NCBI GenBank assembly: GCA_964451255.1
Contig: CAYVHL010000008.1
Location: forward strand, 34,390-98,389
Direction: 5' to 3'
Length of the DNA: 64,000 bases
Source of the DNA: JAHBTB01 sp964451255
Lineage (GTDB): Bacteria; Armatimonadota; Fimbriimonadia; Fimbriimonadales; Fimbriimonadaceae
The notes beneath the pieces were generated by a model. It was not told where the DNA came from, made no database searches, and worked only from the letters and a program-made list of their open reading frames with translations. Shown piece after piece: positions 57,399 through 64,000 of the stretch (position 1 is its first letter; every line of letters begins with the position of its first letter). The position numbers were made by a program, and so were the translations under genes.

Positions 57399-58073
57399 CT
57401 ACATGCCGCCGAAGTTCTGCTCGATATAGAGCGCGAGGTCGTGATGGCCGTATCGACGGGCCAGGCTGAGAGGCGTGTCCCCGGTCTCTGTCCTTGCACG
57501 GACATCCGCACCGTGGGTCACCAGCTCCAGGAGCATCGGCTGGTTACCCATCTGGGCAACGTCATGGATTGGCCGGATGCCCCCTGCGCGCTGCAGATTG
57601 GGATCCGCGCCAAACTCTAGGAGGATCCGGGCGATATCCTGCTTCTTGCCAGCCACGGCGGAACCGAGCGGCCGCACACCTCCCTGAGCACGTGATGGGG
57701 CGTTCGGGTCGGCCCCTTCCTCAAGCAGGTAGGTCACGAGCCGCAAGTGTCCGCATGCCGCCGCCAGACAAAGGGGCGTGTACCCGTCGTCACTGAGCTT
57801 CTCGATCAGGGTGGAATCGGCAGAGAGTAGCTCCTTGAACCGGTCAAGGTCACCCACGGTGCACGCGGTCGCGAAGTCAGGTTCCGGCACGAGCCGGTAA
57901 AGCGACCAGGCGAAGTCCTCTTGTGCCAAGTACATGGCCAGTTGGGGCGCGGTGCACCCGTGATACGAATCCACCTTGGTCTGGGCGATGCCGGGATCAT
58001 CTTCCAGCATCTGCTTGAACCGCCGTTCGCTCCCCGACTTGATGACCTCTACAAACTCCTCGACAGTCGCCAT
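57399..58073 (-). CDS. Ankyrin-repeat protein
   Basis: A start at 58073 (MATVEEFVEVIKSGSERRFK) has a G-rich stretch just upstream; ATG 58091 is an alternative. The 224-residue protein has several ankyrin repeats, for example DGYTPLCLAAACGHLRLVTY, GGVRPLGSAVAGKKQDIARI, GGIRPIHDVAQMGNQPMLLE and GDTPLSLARRYGHHDLALYI. Such proteins bind other proteins. No signal peptide or enzyme domain is visible. Confidence 0.85.
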   Translation of the reverse strand: MATVEEFVEVIKSGSERRFKQMLEDDPGIAQTKVDSYHGCTAPQLAMYLAQEDFAWSLYRLVPEPDFATACTVGDLDRFKELLSADSTLIEKLSDDGYTPLCLAAACGHLRLVTYLLEEGADPNAPSRAQGGVRPLGSAVAGKKQDIARILLEFGADPNLQRAGGIRPIHDVAQMGNQPMLLELVTHGADVRARTETGDTPLSLARRYGHHDLALYIEQNFGGM

Positions 58074-58330
58074 GTACCCCCCGTACGCCATCGCACGAAA
58101 CGCTTGCCTACAATTATCGGGACGTCCAACTAGGATCGCAGGATGGGCCTTAGGGTTCCATGACCGAAGCCTTGGCCCAGGACGTGCCATAATCTCCGCT
58201 GGACTCTCCGCAGACAGCCGGTGGTCATCCCCAAGGGGGTAGCCCTAAGCGTCCGAAAAGGCAGCCGACCGAGGTTCGAGACCAAGAAAACGATTTGAGG
58301 AACACCTGGTCATTCGGCTAGGTCTCGCGT

Positions 58331-58386
58331 CGGGCTCTTGCACTCATTGACTGCAAGAGCCCGAACTGCTTTGTCAAGAGACAAGG
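58331..58386 (+). promoter_or_regulatory. rplJ leader: L10-autoregulation-like stem-loops
   Basis: CGGGCTCTTGCA (58331-58342) pairs with TGCAAGAGCCCG (58352-58363) in a perfect 12-bp stem, followed by CTTTGTC/GACAAGG (58369-58375/58380-58386) with an AAGA loop, just before the rplJ start. Position fits the L10 leader by which L10(L12)4 represses its own translation; the kink-turn consensus was not verified. The rest of the 326-base region 58074-58399 holds no gene; a CATAAT at 58188-58193 could be a -10 box. Confidence 0.55.
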
Positions 58387-58399
58387 CGCGAGATAAGCA

Positions 58400-59101
58400 A
58401 TGCCGACAGCAGAAAAAGCCCGAGTGATCGAGGAGACCGGCGAGCGCTTCAAGCGCTCCAAGGGCGTCCTCTTCACCGAATACCGTGGGCTCAAGGTGAA
58501 GGAGATGCAACTCCTCCGCCGTCAGCTGAGCGACAAAGGCGGCGAACTACAGGTCGTGAAGAACACCCTGTTCAACCTCGCCGCCGGTGAAGGTGCCGAC
58601 CCCCTGACCGAGAATCTGCAAAGCGGCCCGACCGCCGTCGTGTTCCTCTATGAGAACGAGAGCGACTGCGCAAAGGTCGTGACAGATTTTGCCAAGACTC
58701 ACAAGAACTTGGTCGTCAAGGGCGGACTGATCTCCGGGAAGGTGATCGATGACAAGGGCGTCGACGAGCTGAGCAAGCTCCCGCCGCGCGAAGTCCTGCT
58801 TTCCCAGATCGTCGGCCTCGTAGCCATGCCGCTTAGCAACCTCGTAGGGACGATCGAGGCGATTTACGCCGGCCCGATCCGCGCGATCGGCGCCGTGGCG
58901 GACAAGTTCGCCGAAGGCGCACCGGCCCCAGCGGCCGAGTCGCCCGCCCCTGCAGAGGAAGCCACAGCCGCGACCGCCTCCGCCGAAGAACCGGCGGCGG
59001 CCGAGCCCACCGAAGAGCCAGCCGCCGAGGCCCCAGCCGAAGCCCCGACCGCGGAAGCAGAAGCCGCACCCGAGGCCGAGCCCTCGGAGAACCAGGAGTG
59101 A
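58400..59101 (+). CDS. rplJ: 50S ribosomal protein L10 with extended acidic C-terminus
   Basis: The first ~170 residues are a normal L10 (VLFTEYRGLKVKEMQLLRRQ; QVVKNTLFNLAAGEG; LPPREVLLSQIVGLVAMPLS), which binds 23S rRNA and anchors L7/L12 dimers in the stalk. The last ~60 residues are an unusual low-complexity tail of Ala, Glu and Pro (AEEATAATASAEEPAAAEPT and beyond), giving 233 residues against the usual 165-180. It is co-transcribed with rplL 6 nt downstream, and a leader hairpin lies upstream. Confidence 0.97.
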   Translation: MPTAEKARVIEETGERFKRSKGVLFTEYRGLKVKEMQLLRRQLSDKGGELQVVKNTLFNLAAGEGADPLTENLQSGPTAVVFLYENESDCAKVVTDFAKTHKNLVVKGGLISGKVIDDKGVDELSKLPPREVLLSQIVGLVAMPLSNLVGTIEAIYAGPIRAIGAVADKFAEGAPAPAAESPAPAEEATAATASAEEPAAAEPTEEPAAEAPAEAPTAEAEAAPEAEPSENQE

Positions 59102-59107
59102 ACCACC

Positions 59108-59503
59108 ATGGCCACCACCATTGAATCCATCGTTGAAGACATCAGCAAACTGACGGCCCTTGAGCTCAGCGACCTCAAGAAGGCCCTAGAGACCAAGTTC
59201 GACGTGACCGCCGCCGCACCCGCCTTTAACCCGGCGATGTTCGCCGGAATGGGCGGCGGAGCCGCCCCGGCCGCCGAGGCCGCTGAGGAGAAGACGGAGT
59301 TCGACGTCATCCTCTCCGACGCCGGCGGACAGAAGCTCCAGGTCATCAAGGTCGTGCGAGAACTCACCGGCCTTGGCCTGAAGGAAGCCAAAGACCTCGT
59401 CGACGGCGCCCCCCAGAAGCTCAAAGAGGGCGTCAACAAGGACACCGCCGACTCGATCAAGAAGCAGATCGAAGAGGCCGGCGGCAAAGTCGACATCAAG
59501 TAG
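59108..59503 (+). CDS. rplL: 50S ribosomal protein L7/L12
   Basis: The 131-residue protein has the N-terminal dimerisation helices (IVEDISKLTALELSDLKKAL), an Ala-rich hinge (GGGAAPAAEAAEEKTEF) and the conserved C-terminal domain (VIKVVRELTGLGLKEAKDLV, DGAPQKLKEGV). It recruits translation factors to the ribosome stalk. A strong terminator follows, so the usual rpoB-rpoC genes are not in this operon. Confidence 0.98.
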   Translation: MATTIESIVEDISKLTALELSDLKKALETKFDVTAAAPAFNPAMFAGMGGGAAPAAEAAEEKTEFDVILSDAGGQKLQVIKVVRELTGLGLKEAKDLVDGAPQKLKEGVNKDTADSIKKQIEEAGGKVDIK

Positions 59504-59526
59504 CCCGGAACCCGGGACCGACCAGT

Positions 59527-59560
59527 ACGGGAGCCCCGAAGGGGGCTCCCGTCATTATTT
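59527..59560 (+). terminator. Intrinsic terminator of rplJ-rplL
   Basis: ACGGGAGCCCC (59527-59537) and GGGGCTCCCGT (59542-59552) form a perfect 11-bp stem with a GAAG loop, followed by CATTATTT. It also overlaps the end of the convergent GH35 gene and might serve both directions. Confidence 0.85.
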
Positions 59561-61336
59561 CAGGGTCTTGGCCCCCGAAACCGCCGACGCTTGGCCGCCG
59601 AGCATGTCGAACACGACGACTTCGTTTTGGCCCTTCTTCAGCCAAGGGGCCGGACAGTAGAGCCTGGTCTGCGGCCCGATCTCCCAGAAGCGGCCCAGGT
59701 TGTGCCCGTTGACCCAGACAAAGCCCTTCTTGTATCCGCTGACGTCGATGTAGGTGTCACCAGTGGCCGAGAGGTCGAACCAACCACGGAAGAACTGGCC
59801 CGGGCGTTTGTCCTGGCTCGGCCTGAGCTTGCCTACCCAGTCCGGATCGAGGGGCAGGGCGAACTGCTCCCATGTCATCAGGGTCATGCCGTTCAGGGTG
59901 ACCCGGTCGGTGATCCCCTTCCTGTCGATCAGATGCTGGGCGAAGTTGATGCGCCCCATGCCTTCGACCAGGATGTCCAAGACCGGCGTCTCGGATTCAG
60001 CCTTCGGCAATTCGATTCCAGTCTGGCCGAGCCGCCGGTCGACGGAACCCACGTACTTTCCATCCACAAAGACGGTGGCAAAGTCATGGAGGTCGGTGAT
60101 CTGGAGTCGACCGCTCTTGTGCCCGACCAGCTTTGCCCGGTAAAGCATCAGGCCCCCTCGAAGGCCCACCGATTCGAACGGCACCGGCTGAGCGTGGCGC
60201 GACGGATCGGGCAGGTTGTCCCAGACGCTCGAATAGGCCGACATCTTGACTGGCGACACCTCGATTGTCGGGATCTGCGCCGGAACCGGAGGCAGAGTCT
60301 CCCCGGGCGACAGGTGGCGGCCGATCAGTTCGCGCAGGGCCATGTACTTCGGCGTCGCCCCGCCTTGCTCGTCGCACGGCGCGTCATAGTCGTAGCTCGT
60401 GACATCGGGCTCATAGCCCTTGCCGCCCGAGTTCGCGCCGGCCCAGTATTCGAAGTTGGTCCCCCCGTGGAACATATACAGACTGAACGAATAGTGGTTG
60501 TCGAGGAGGAACGAAACCTCTTTGACCACGTTGTCCGTCGGGTTGCCCGCCCACTTCTCTCCCCAGTGGGTCAGCCAGCCCGGATAGGTCTCCCCGCTGA
60601 ACACGGGCACGCCGGGCCTCATCTTGCGGGCGAGATCGGCGTCGGCCTTCGAGCCCAGGGAGTCCAGCCCCACCGCACACCCCGGAAGCGACCCGGCCTC
60701 TAGCATGTAGGGCGTCGGCCCGTCCGAGGTGTAGAACGGCACGTCGACACCGTTCTTGACCCAAGCGTCGTGGATCCAGCGCATGTACTCCCGGTCGTTG
60801 CCGTAGCTTCCGTATTCGTTCTCAACCTGCATCATGACCACCGGACCACCGTTGGTGACGAGGAGCGGCTTGATCTCCTTCGCCAAACGGTCGATGTACG
60901 TCTTGGCGGCGGCTATGTAGCGGGGATCCATGCACCGCAACTTGATGTCGGGGTATTTCAGCAGCCACCAGGGGATGCCGCCGAGGTCCCACTCGGCACA
61001 GCAATACGGGCCAGGGCGCAATATCACCCACATCCCCTCCTCCTGGCACGTCTTGACGAACTGGGCGACATTGTGGTTGCCTGTCTTGAAGTCGAACTTC
61101 CCTTCCTCGGGCTCCAGGTAGTTCCAAAAGATGTAGGCGCTGATGGTGTTCAACCCCATCGCCTTGGCCATCTTGATCCGGTGCCGCCAGTACTCCGCGG
61201 GGATCCGGGCCGGGTGCATCTCGCCGCTCCGGACATGGAACGGCTTACCGTCAAGCAGGAAATCGTTTGTTCCGAGCGTGAAGGTGTGGGGAGCTGAGAT
61301 CATCGTTGCGAGGCAAGCTACGGTGGAAATGAGCAT
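59555..61336 (-). CDS. GH35 beta-galactosidase, secreted
   Basis: The ATG at 61336 gives a 593-residue protein with a signal-like start (MLISTVACLATMISA). The GH35 acid/base Glu is in GGPVVMMQVENEYGSYGND (~residue 171) and the nucleophile Glu in VPVFSGETYPGWLTHW (~249). C-terminal beta-sandwich jelly rolls include a WVNGHNLGRFWEIGPQ motif. It cleaves terminal beta-galactosides from oligo- or polysaccharides. No transporter or regulator genes adjoin it. Confidence 0.93.
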   Translation of the reverse strand: MLISTVACLATMISAPHTFTLGTNDFLLDGKPFHVRSGEMHPARIPAEYWRHRIKMAKAMGLNTISAYIFWNYLEPEEGKFDFKTGNHNVAQFVKTCQEEGMWVILRPGPYCCAEWDLGGIPWWLLKYPDIKLRCMDPRYIAAAKTYIDRLAKEIKPLLVTNGGPVVMMQVENEYGSYGNDREYMRWIHDAWVKNGVDVPFYTSDGPTPYMLEAGSLPGCAVGLDSLGSKADADLARKMRPGVPVFSGETYPGWLTHWGEKWAGNPTDNVVKEVSFLLDNHYSFSLYMFHGGTNFEYWAGANSGGKGYEPDVTSYDYDAPCDEQGGATPKYMALRELIGRHLSPGETLPPVPAQIPTIEVSPVKMSAYSSVWDNLPDPSRHAQPVPFESVGLRGGLMLYRAKLVGHKSGRLQITDLHDFATVFVDGKYVGSVDRRLGQTGIELPKAESETPVLDILVEGMGRINFAQHLIDRKGITDRVTLNGMTLMTWEQFALPLDPDWVGKLRPSQDKRPGQFFRGWFDLSATGDTYIDVSGYKKGFVWVNGHNLGRFWEIGPQTRLYCPAPWLKKGQNEVVVFDMLGGQASAVSGAKTLK

Positions 61337-61534
61337 GAGAGACTTGTTGCACGTGGAGCAGTTGAAGCAATCGGGGCAAGCCGCCGCACCTGCACAGCAT
61401 GGCCGACGATTTCTGCCTACCGCTCTGCTCGAAGTATACGATGCTATGGCACATGGCCATTGATCTTGATCGGGCCTACGTAGCACTGCCAATTGCAGGC
61501 AGTTGACGGGCAGAGAGACGGTCGAGGGCTGGCG

Positions 61535-61675
61535 TTAGCGCCGATACAGACCTCTCATATCGCGCCTGCCGACCTGCTTGCCCACCGCGATAGTCAACGC
61601 TACACCTACGATCCCTGAGACTGATGCAAAGGCAGCTTCGAGGAGCAGGCTAGGTAGCTCAGGGGTGAGAGACAA
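61535..61675 (-). CDS. Possible 46-residue membrane peptide
   Basis: A TTG at 61675, with GGGA about 8 nt upstream, opens a short frame ending at 61535: SLTPELPSLLLEAAF, a hydrophobic helix (ASVSGIVGVALTIAVG) and a basic end (KQVGRRDMRGLYRR). This is the topology of a small membrane peptide, and it begins 14 nt after the metH stop on the same strand. There is no homology evidence and the start is weak. Confidence 0.3.
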   Translation of the reverse strand: MSLTPELPSLLLEAAFASVSGIVGVALTIAVGKQVGRRDMRGLYRR

Positions 61676-61689
61676 AGGCCCAGTCCCTG

Positions 61690-63351
61690 TTACCGGATGT
61701 TGAAATACTTCGCTTCCGGGTGGTGCACGATGATGGCGCTCGTGCTCTGCTCGGGCATGAGCATGAACTCCTCGCTCAACTCGATGCCGACGTCTTCTGG
61801 CTGGAGGAGTTCGAACAGCGTCCTTTGGTCTTCGAGGTTCGGACAGGCTGGATAGCCGAAGGAATAGCGGGCGCCATGGTACTTGGCGCTGAAGAGGAGC
61901 CGCATGTCGTCGGGCTCTTGGTCGCCAATGCCGAGTTCGATGCGGATCTGGCGGTGCCAATATTCGGCTAACGCCTCGGCAGACTCGACGCCCATCCCGT
62001 GGACAAAGAGATAGTCTTGATAGTCGCCCTTGTCGAACAGTTTCCGTTCGTACTGGCTGATTTCCTCGCCCATCGTGACGACGTGAAAGCCCACGACATC
62101 GGGCACCCCGGCCGACTTGTCCCTGAAGAAGTCTGACAAGCACAGCCGACGGTCGACCGATTGCCTCGGGAAACGGAACCTCGCGCGCTCCGTCCGCCTG
62201 TCTTCTTGAAGGATGATCAGGTCGTTCCCCTCGGATGCGCACCAGAAGTAGCCCCACTTGACCCTCGGCTTGAGCACCTTTGCGAGTTCGCGTTGGAGCC
62301 GGTCGAACGTCGGCCGGACGTTCTCCTCGAGCCACTCGGTGAACTCAGGGTTGCTCATTCCATCTTGCTTCTTATACTGCCATTGTCCACGGAAGAGCGA
62401 GATCGGGTTGATATACTTATAGACCTCAAAGAGGTCGAAACGGGTCTCCTTCTTGGCACCGTAGAACGGGAGGTCCGGTACCGGGACGTCGGTCGCCACA
62501 TCACTCTTAGTCCCATCGAAAACATAGAGGTTTGGCTGTGAATCAGGTAGGCGGTGGCTGGTAGGCCTCTGCCTTTCAGCCGGCTTGCTGGTCTTCGGCC
62601 TATCCGGCTTGCCGAGCTCCTCCATTAGGCGCAAACCTTCGAAGGCGTCCTGCGCATAGTAGACGTCGCCGTCATAGATGTCCCGGAGATCCTCTTCGAC
62701 ATACGCGCGTGTCAGGGCCGCCCCGCCCAGGATCACTGGATAATCCGACAGTCCGCGCCGATTGAGTTCCTCGAGGTTCTCCTTCATGACCAGGGTGCTC
62801 TTGACAAGGAGTCCGCTCATCCCGAGGACCTGGCAGTTGTGCTCGGCCGCCTTGTCCAAGATGTTTTGAATCGGCTGTTTGATGCCGATGTTAACGACAC
62901 GGTAGCCGTTGTTGGTGAGGATGATGTCGACGAGGTTCTTGCCGATGTCGTGGACGTCTCCGGCGACGGTCGCCAGGCAGATACTTCCCTTCTCCGCCCC
63001 TTCGACCTTCTCCATCAGAGGCTCCAAGTGGCGCACCGCCGCCTTCATGACCTCGGCGCTTTGCAAGACAAACGGCAGTTGCATCTTGCCAGCCCCGAAA
63101 AGCTCTCCGACCGTTTTCATGCCGTCCAGCAAGATGTCGTTGATGATCGCTAACGGCGCGTAAGTCTCCAAAGCCGTGTCAAGACGTGCGTCAAGATTCT
63201 TCTTGATGCCGTCGACGATGTGCTTCTTGAGGCAGTCTTCGACGGAGAGGCCAGCGAATGGATCGACAGAGGTGTCGACACTCTTGACGTTTTCGAACTT
63301 CGCCATGAACGCGACCAGCGGGTCGTACGTCACTTGGCGGTCGTCGTCCAT
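61690..63351 (-). CDS. metH: Stand-alone C-terminal half of cobalamin-dependent methionine synthase (B12-binding plus AdoMet-activation domains)
   Basis: The 553-residue protein (MDDDRQVTYDPLVAFMAKFE) contains the helical B12 cap (residues ~45-115; ETYAPLAIINDILLDGMKTV), the cobalamin domain with ligand His in VAGDVHDIGKNLVDIIL (~residue 133), GMSGLLVKSTLVMKENLEEL, a linker and the SAM-dependent reactivation domain ending with RYSFGYPACPNLEDQ. The homocysteine- and folate-binding domains of full-length MetH are absent. GGAGG precedes the ATG. Upstream on this strand are only 5S and 23S rRNA, so the N-terminal half must be encoded elsewhere. Confidence 0.93.
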   Translation of the reverse strand: MDDDRQVTYDPLVAFMAKFENVKSVDTSVDPFAGLSVEDCLKKHIVDGIKKNLDARLDTALETYAPLAIINDILLDGMKTVGELFGAGKMQLPFVLQSAEVMKAAVRHLEPLMEKVEGAEKGSICLATVAGDVHDIGKNLVDIILTNNGYRVVNIGIKQPIQNILDKAAEHNCQVLGMSGLLVKSTLVMKENLEELNRRGLSDYPVILGGAALTRAYVEEDLRDIYDGDVYYAQDAFEGLRLMEELGKPDRPKTSKPAERQRPTSHRLPDSQPNLYVFDGTKSDVATDVPVPDLPFYGAKKETRFDLFEVYKYINPISLFRGQWQYKKQDGMSNPEFTEWLEENVRPTFDRLQRELAKVLKPRVKWGYFWCASEGNDLIILQEDRRTERARFRFPRQSVDRRLCLSDFFRDKSAGVPDVVGFHVVTMGEEISQYERKLFDKGDYQDYLFVHGMGVESAEALAEYWHRQIRIELGIGDQEPDDMRLLFSAKYHGARYSFGYPACPNLEDQRTLFELLQPEDVGIELSEEFMLMPEQSTSAIIVHHPEAKYFNIR

Positions 63352-63401
63352 GGATCCTCCACCTTATTATGCGCAAGCCATTCGACGTTAGGCCGGGATA
63401 G

Positions 63402-63440
63402 ACACAAAACGAAAGGCCCCGACCGATAGGTCGAGGCCTT
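63402..63440 (-). terminator. Intrinsic terminator of the rRNA operon
   Basis: On the minus strand AAGGCCTCGACC pairs with GGTCGGGGCCTT (one G-U pair) around TATC, followed by TCGTTTTGTG. It lies ~16 nt after the 5S 3' end. The opposite strand has a mismatch and no T-run, so direction is clear. Confidence 0.85.
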
Positions 63441-63455
63441 GCAAAAGTTATCTAT

Positions 63456-63571
63456 CCGCGCAACGTGCATATCTCCCGGGAGGTCGCCCACCAAGTACGT
63501 CCGCCGCTGAGAGTCTTTACTTCCGTGTTCGGGATGGGAACGGGTGTTTTCCTCTCGCCATGGTCACGCGA
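63456..63571 (-). rRNA. rrf: 5S ribosomal RNA
   Basis: The minus strand carries the 5S core CCCATCCCGAACACGGAAGT and the closing helix CGCGTGAC/GTTGCGCG (63563-63570 with 63457-63464), giving a ~116-nt molecule. It follows the 23S gene by about 100 nt. Ends are estimated to within a few bases. Confidence 0.93.
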
Positions 63572-63667
63572 ATAGAATTCTCAATGTGCTTGCCTGCGGC
63601 AAAAGCACTTTGAGAGCCGCACAGTTGGTCAGTGGTTTGAGCGTAAAAAACACCGAATGAGAAATTC

Positions 63668-64000
<333 letters not shown>

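Noticed and set aside
61537..62335. Minus-strand 266-codon frame across the metH gene
   Set aside because: Most of it is an alternate frame of metH; only its last part, outside metH, is kept as a weak small ORF.

Overview
The window reads as a chromosomal segment of a high-GC, free-living, diderm (Gram-negative-type) bacterium. Supporting signs are an LptD/OstA-like outer-membrane protein, a fused SecDF, several periplasmic cell-wall hydrolases and an L,D-transpeptidase, a tricorn protease and a PDH-type E2. Gene style and content fit a deep-branching lineage such as Armatimonadota (Fimbriimonadia-like), but that placement is inference from gene content only. No prophage, insertion sequence or CRISPR array is visible. 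A run of ten N at 22745-22754 marks a scaffold join, so linkage across it is not proven at base level.

Layout. 1-4.9 kb: N-terminal part of a glycogen-debranching enzyme (minus, cut by the window edge), a small hypothetical, an LptD-like protein, then an ECF sigma factor / putative anti-sigma / membrane protein operon joined by 4-nt overlaps. 5-8.5 kb: GlnD-like PII uridylyltransferase and two TrkA-type K+ regulators. 8.5-10.8 kb: PDH E2 and a ROK sugar kinase on minus. 10.9-16.2 kb: MoxR ATPase, DUF58 protein, transglutaminase and DNA polymerase III delta. 16.2-22 kb: SecDF, a LolA-like protein, a TIM-barrel sugar isomerase and glyA. 22-28 kb: two Cys-rich secreted small proteins, the gap, a beta-propeller protein, tricorn protease and an L,D-transpeptidase.

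28-45 kb: polysaccharide deacetylase and GT4 glycosyltransferase, then a promoter and a strongly folded ~200-nt RNA that I cannot assign to a family, tRNA-Val(UAC), AMIN-type amidase, GerMN protein, PAP2 phosphatase, an ADP-ribosylglycohydrolase-like protein with a membrane partner, mutY-pyrF, an aldehyde dehydrogenase, an ABC ATPase, GlmL/MutL-family ATPase, a TMEM14 protein, YgfZ, a DUF2993-like protein and a second transglutaminase. 45-64 kb: GT2, dihydroorotase, GNAT, MsrA, two tandem N-acetylmuramoyl-L-alanine amidases, VOC protein, glyQ without glyS, a NadR-like kinase, aldo/keto reductase, YCII protein, M32 carboxypeptidase, purF, an atypical lower-GC pair (a Gly-rich 40-residue peptide and a secreted orphan), an ankyrin protein, rplJ-rplL detached from rpoB, a GH35 beta-galactosidase, a stand-alone C-terminal half of methionine synthase, and the 5S/23S end of an rRNA operon on minus.

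A theme across the window is start codons lacking a Shine-Dalgarno sequence but preceded by a -10-like hexamer 6-13 nt upstream, suggesting frequent leaderless or very short-leader transcription. The most interesting unexplained items are the structured RNA at ~30115-30312 and the peptide/orphan pair at 56331-57389.
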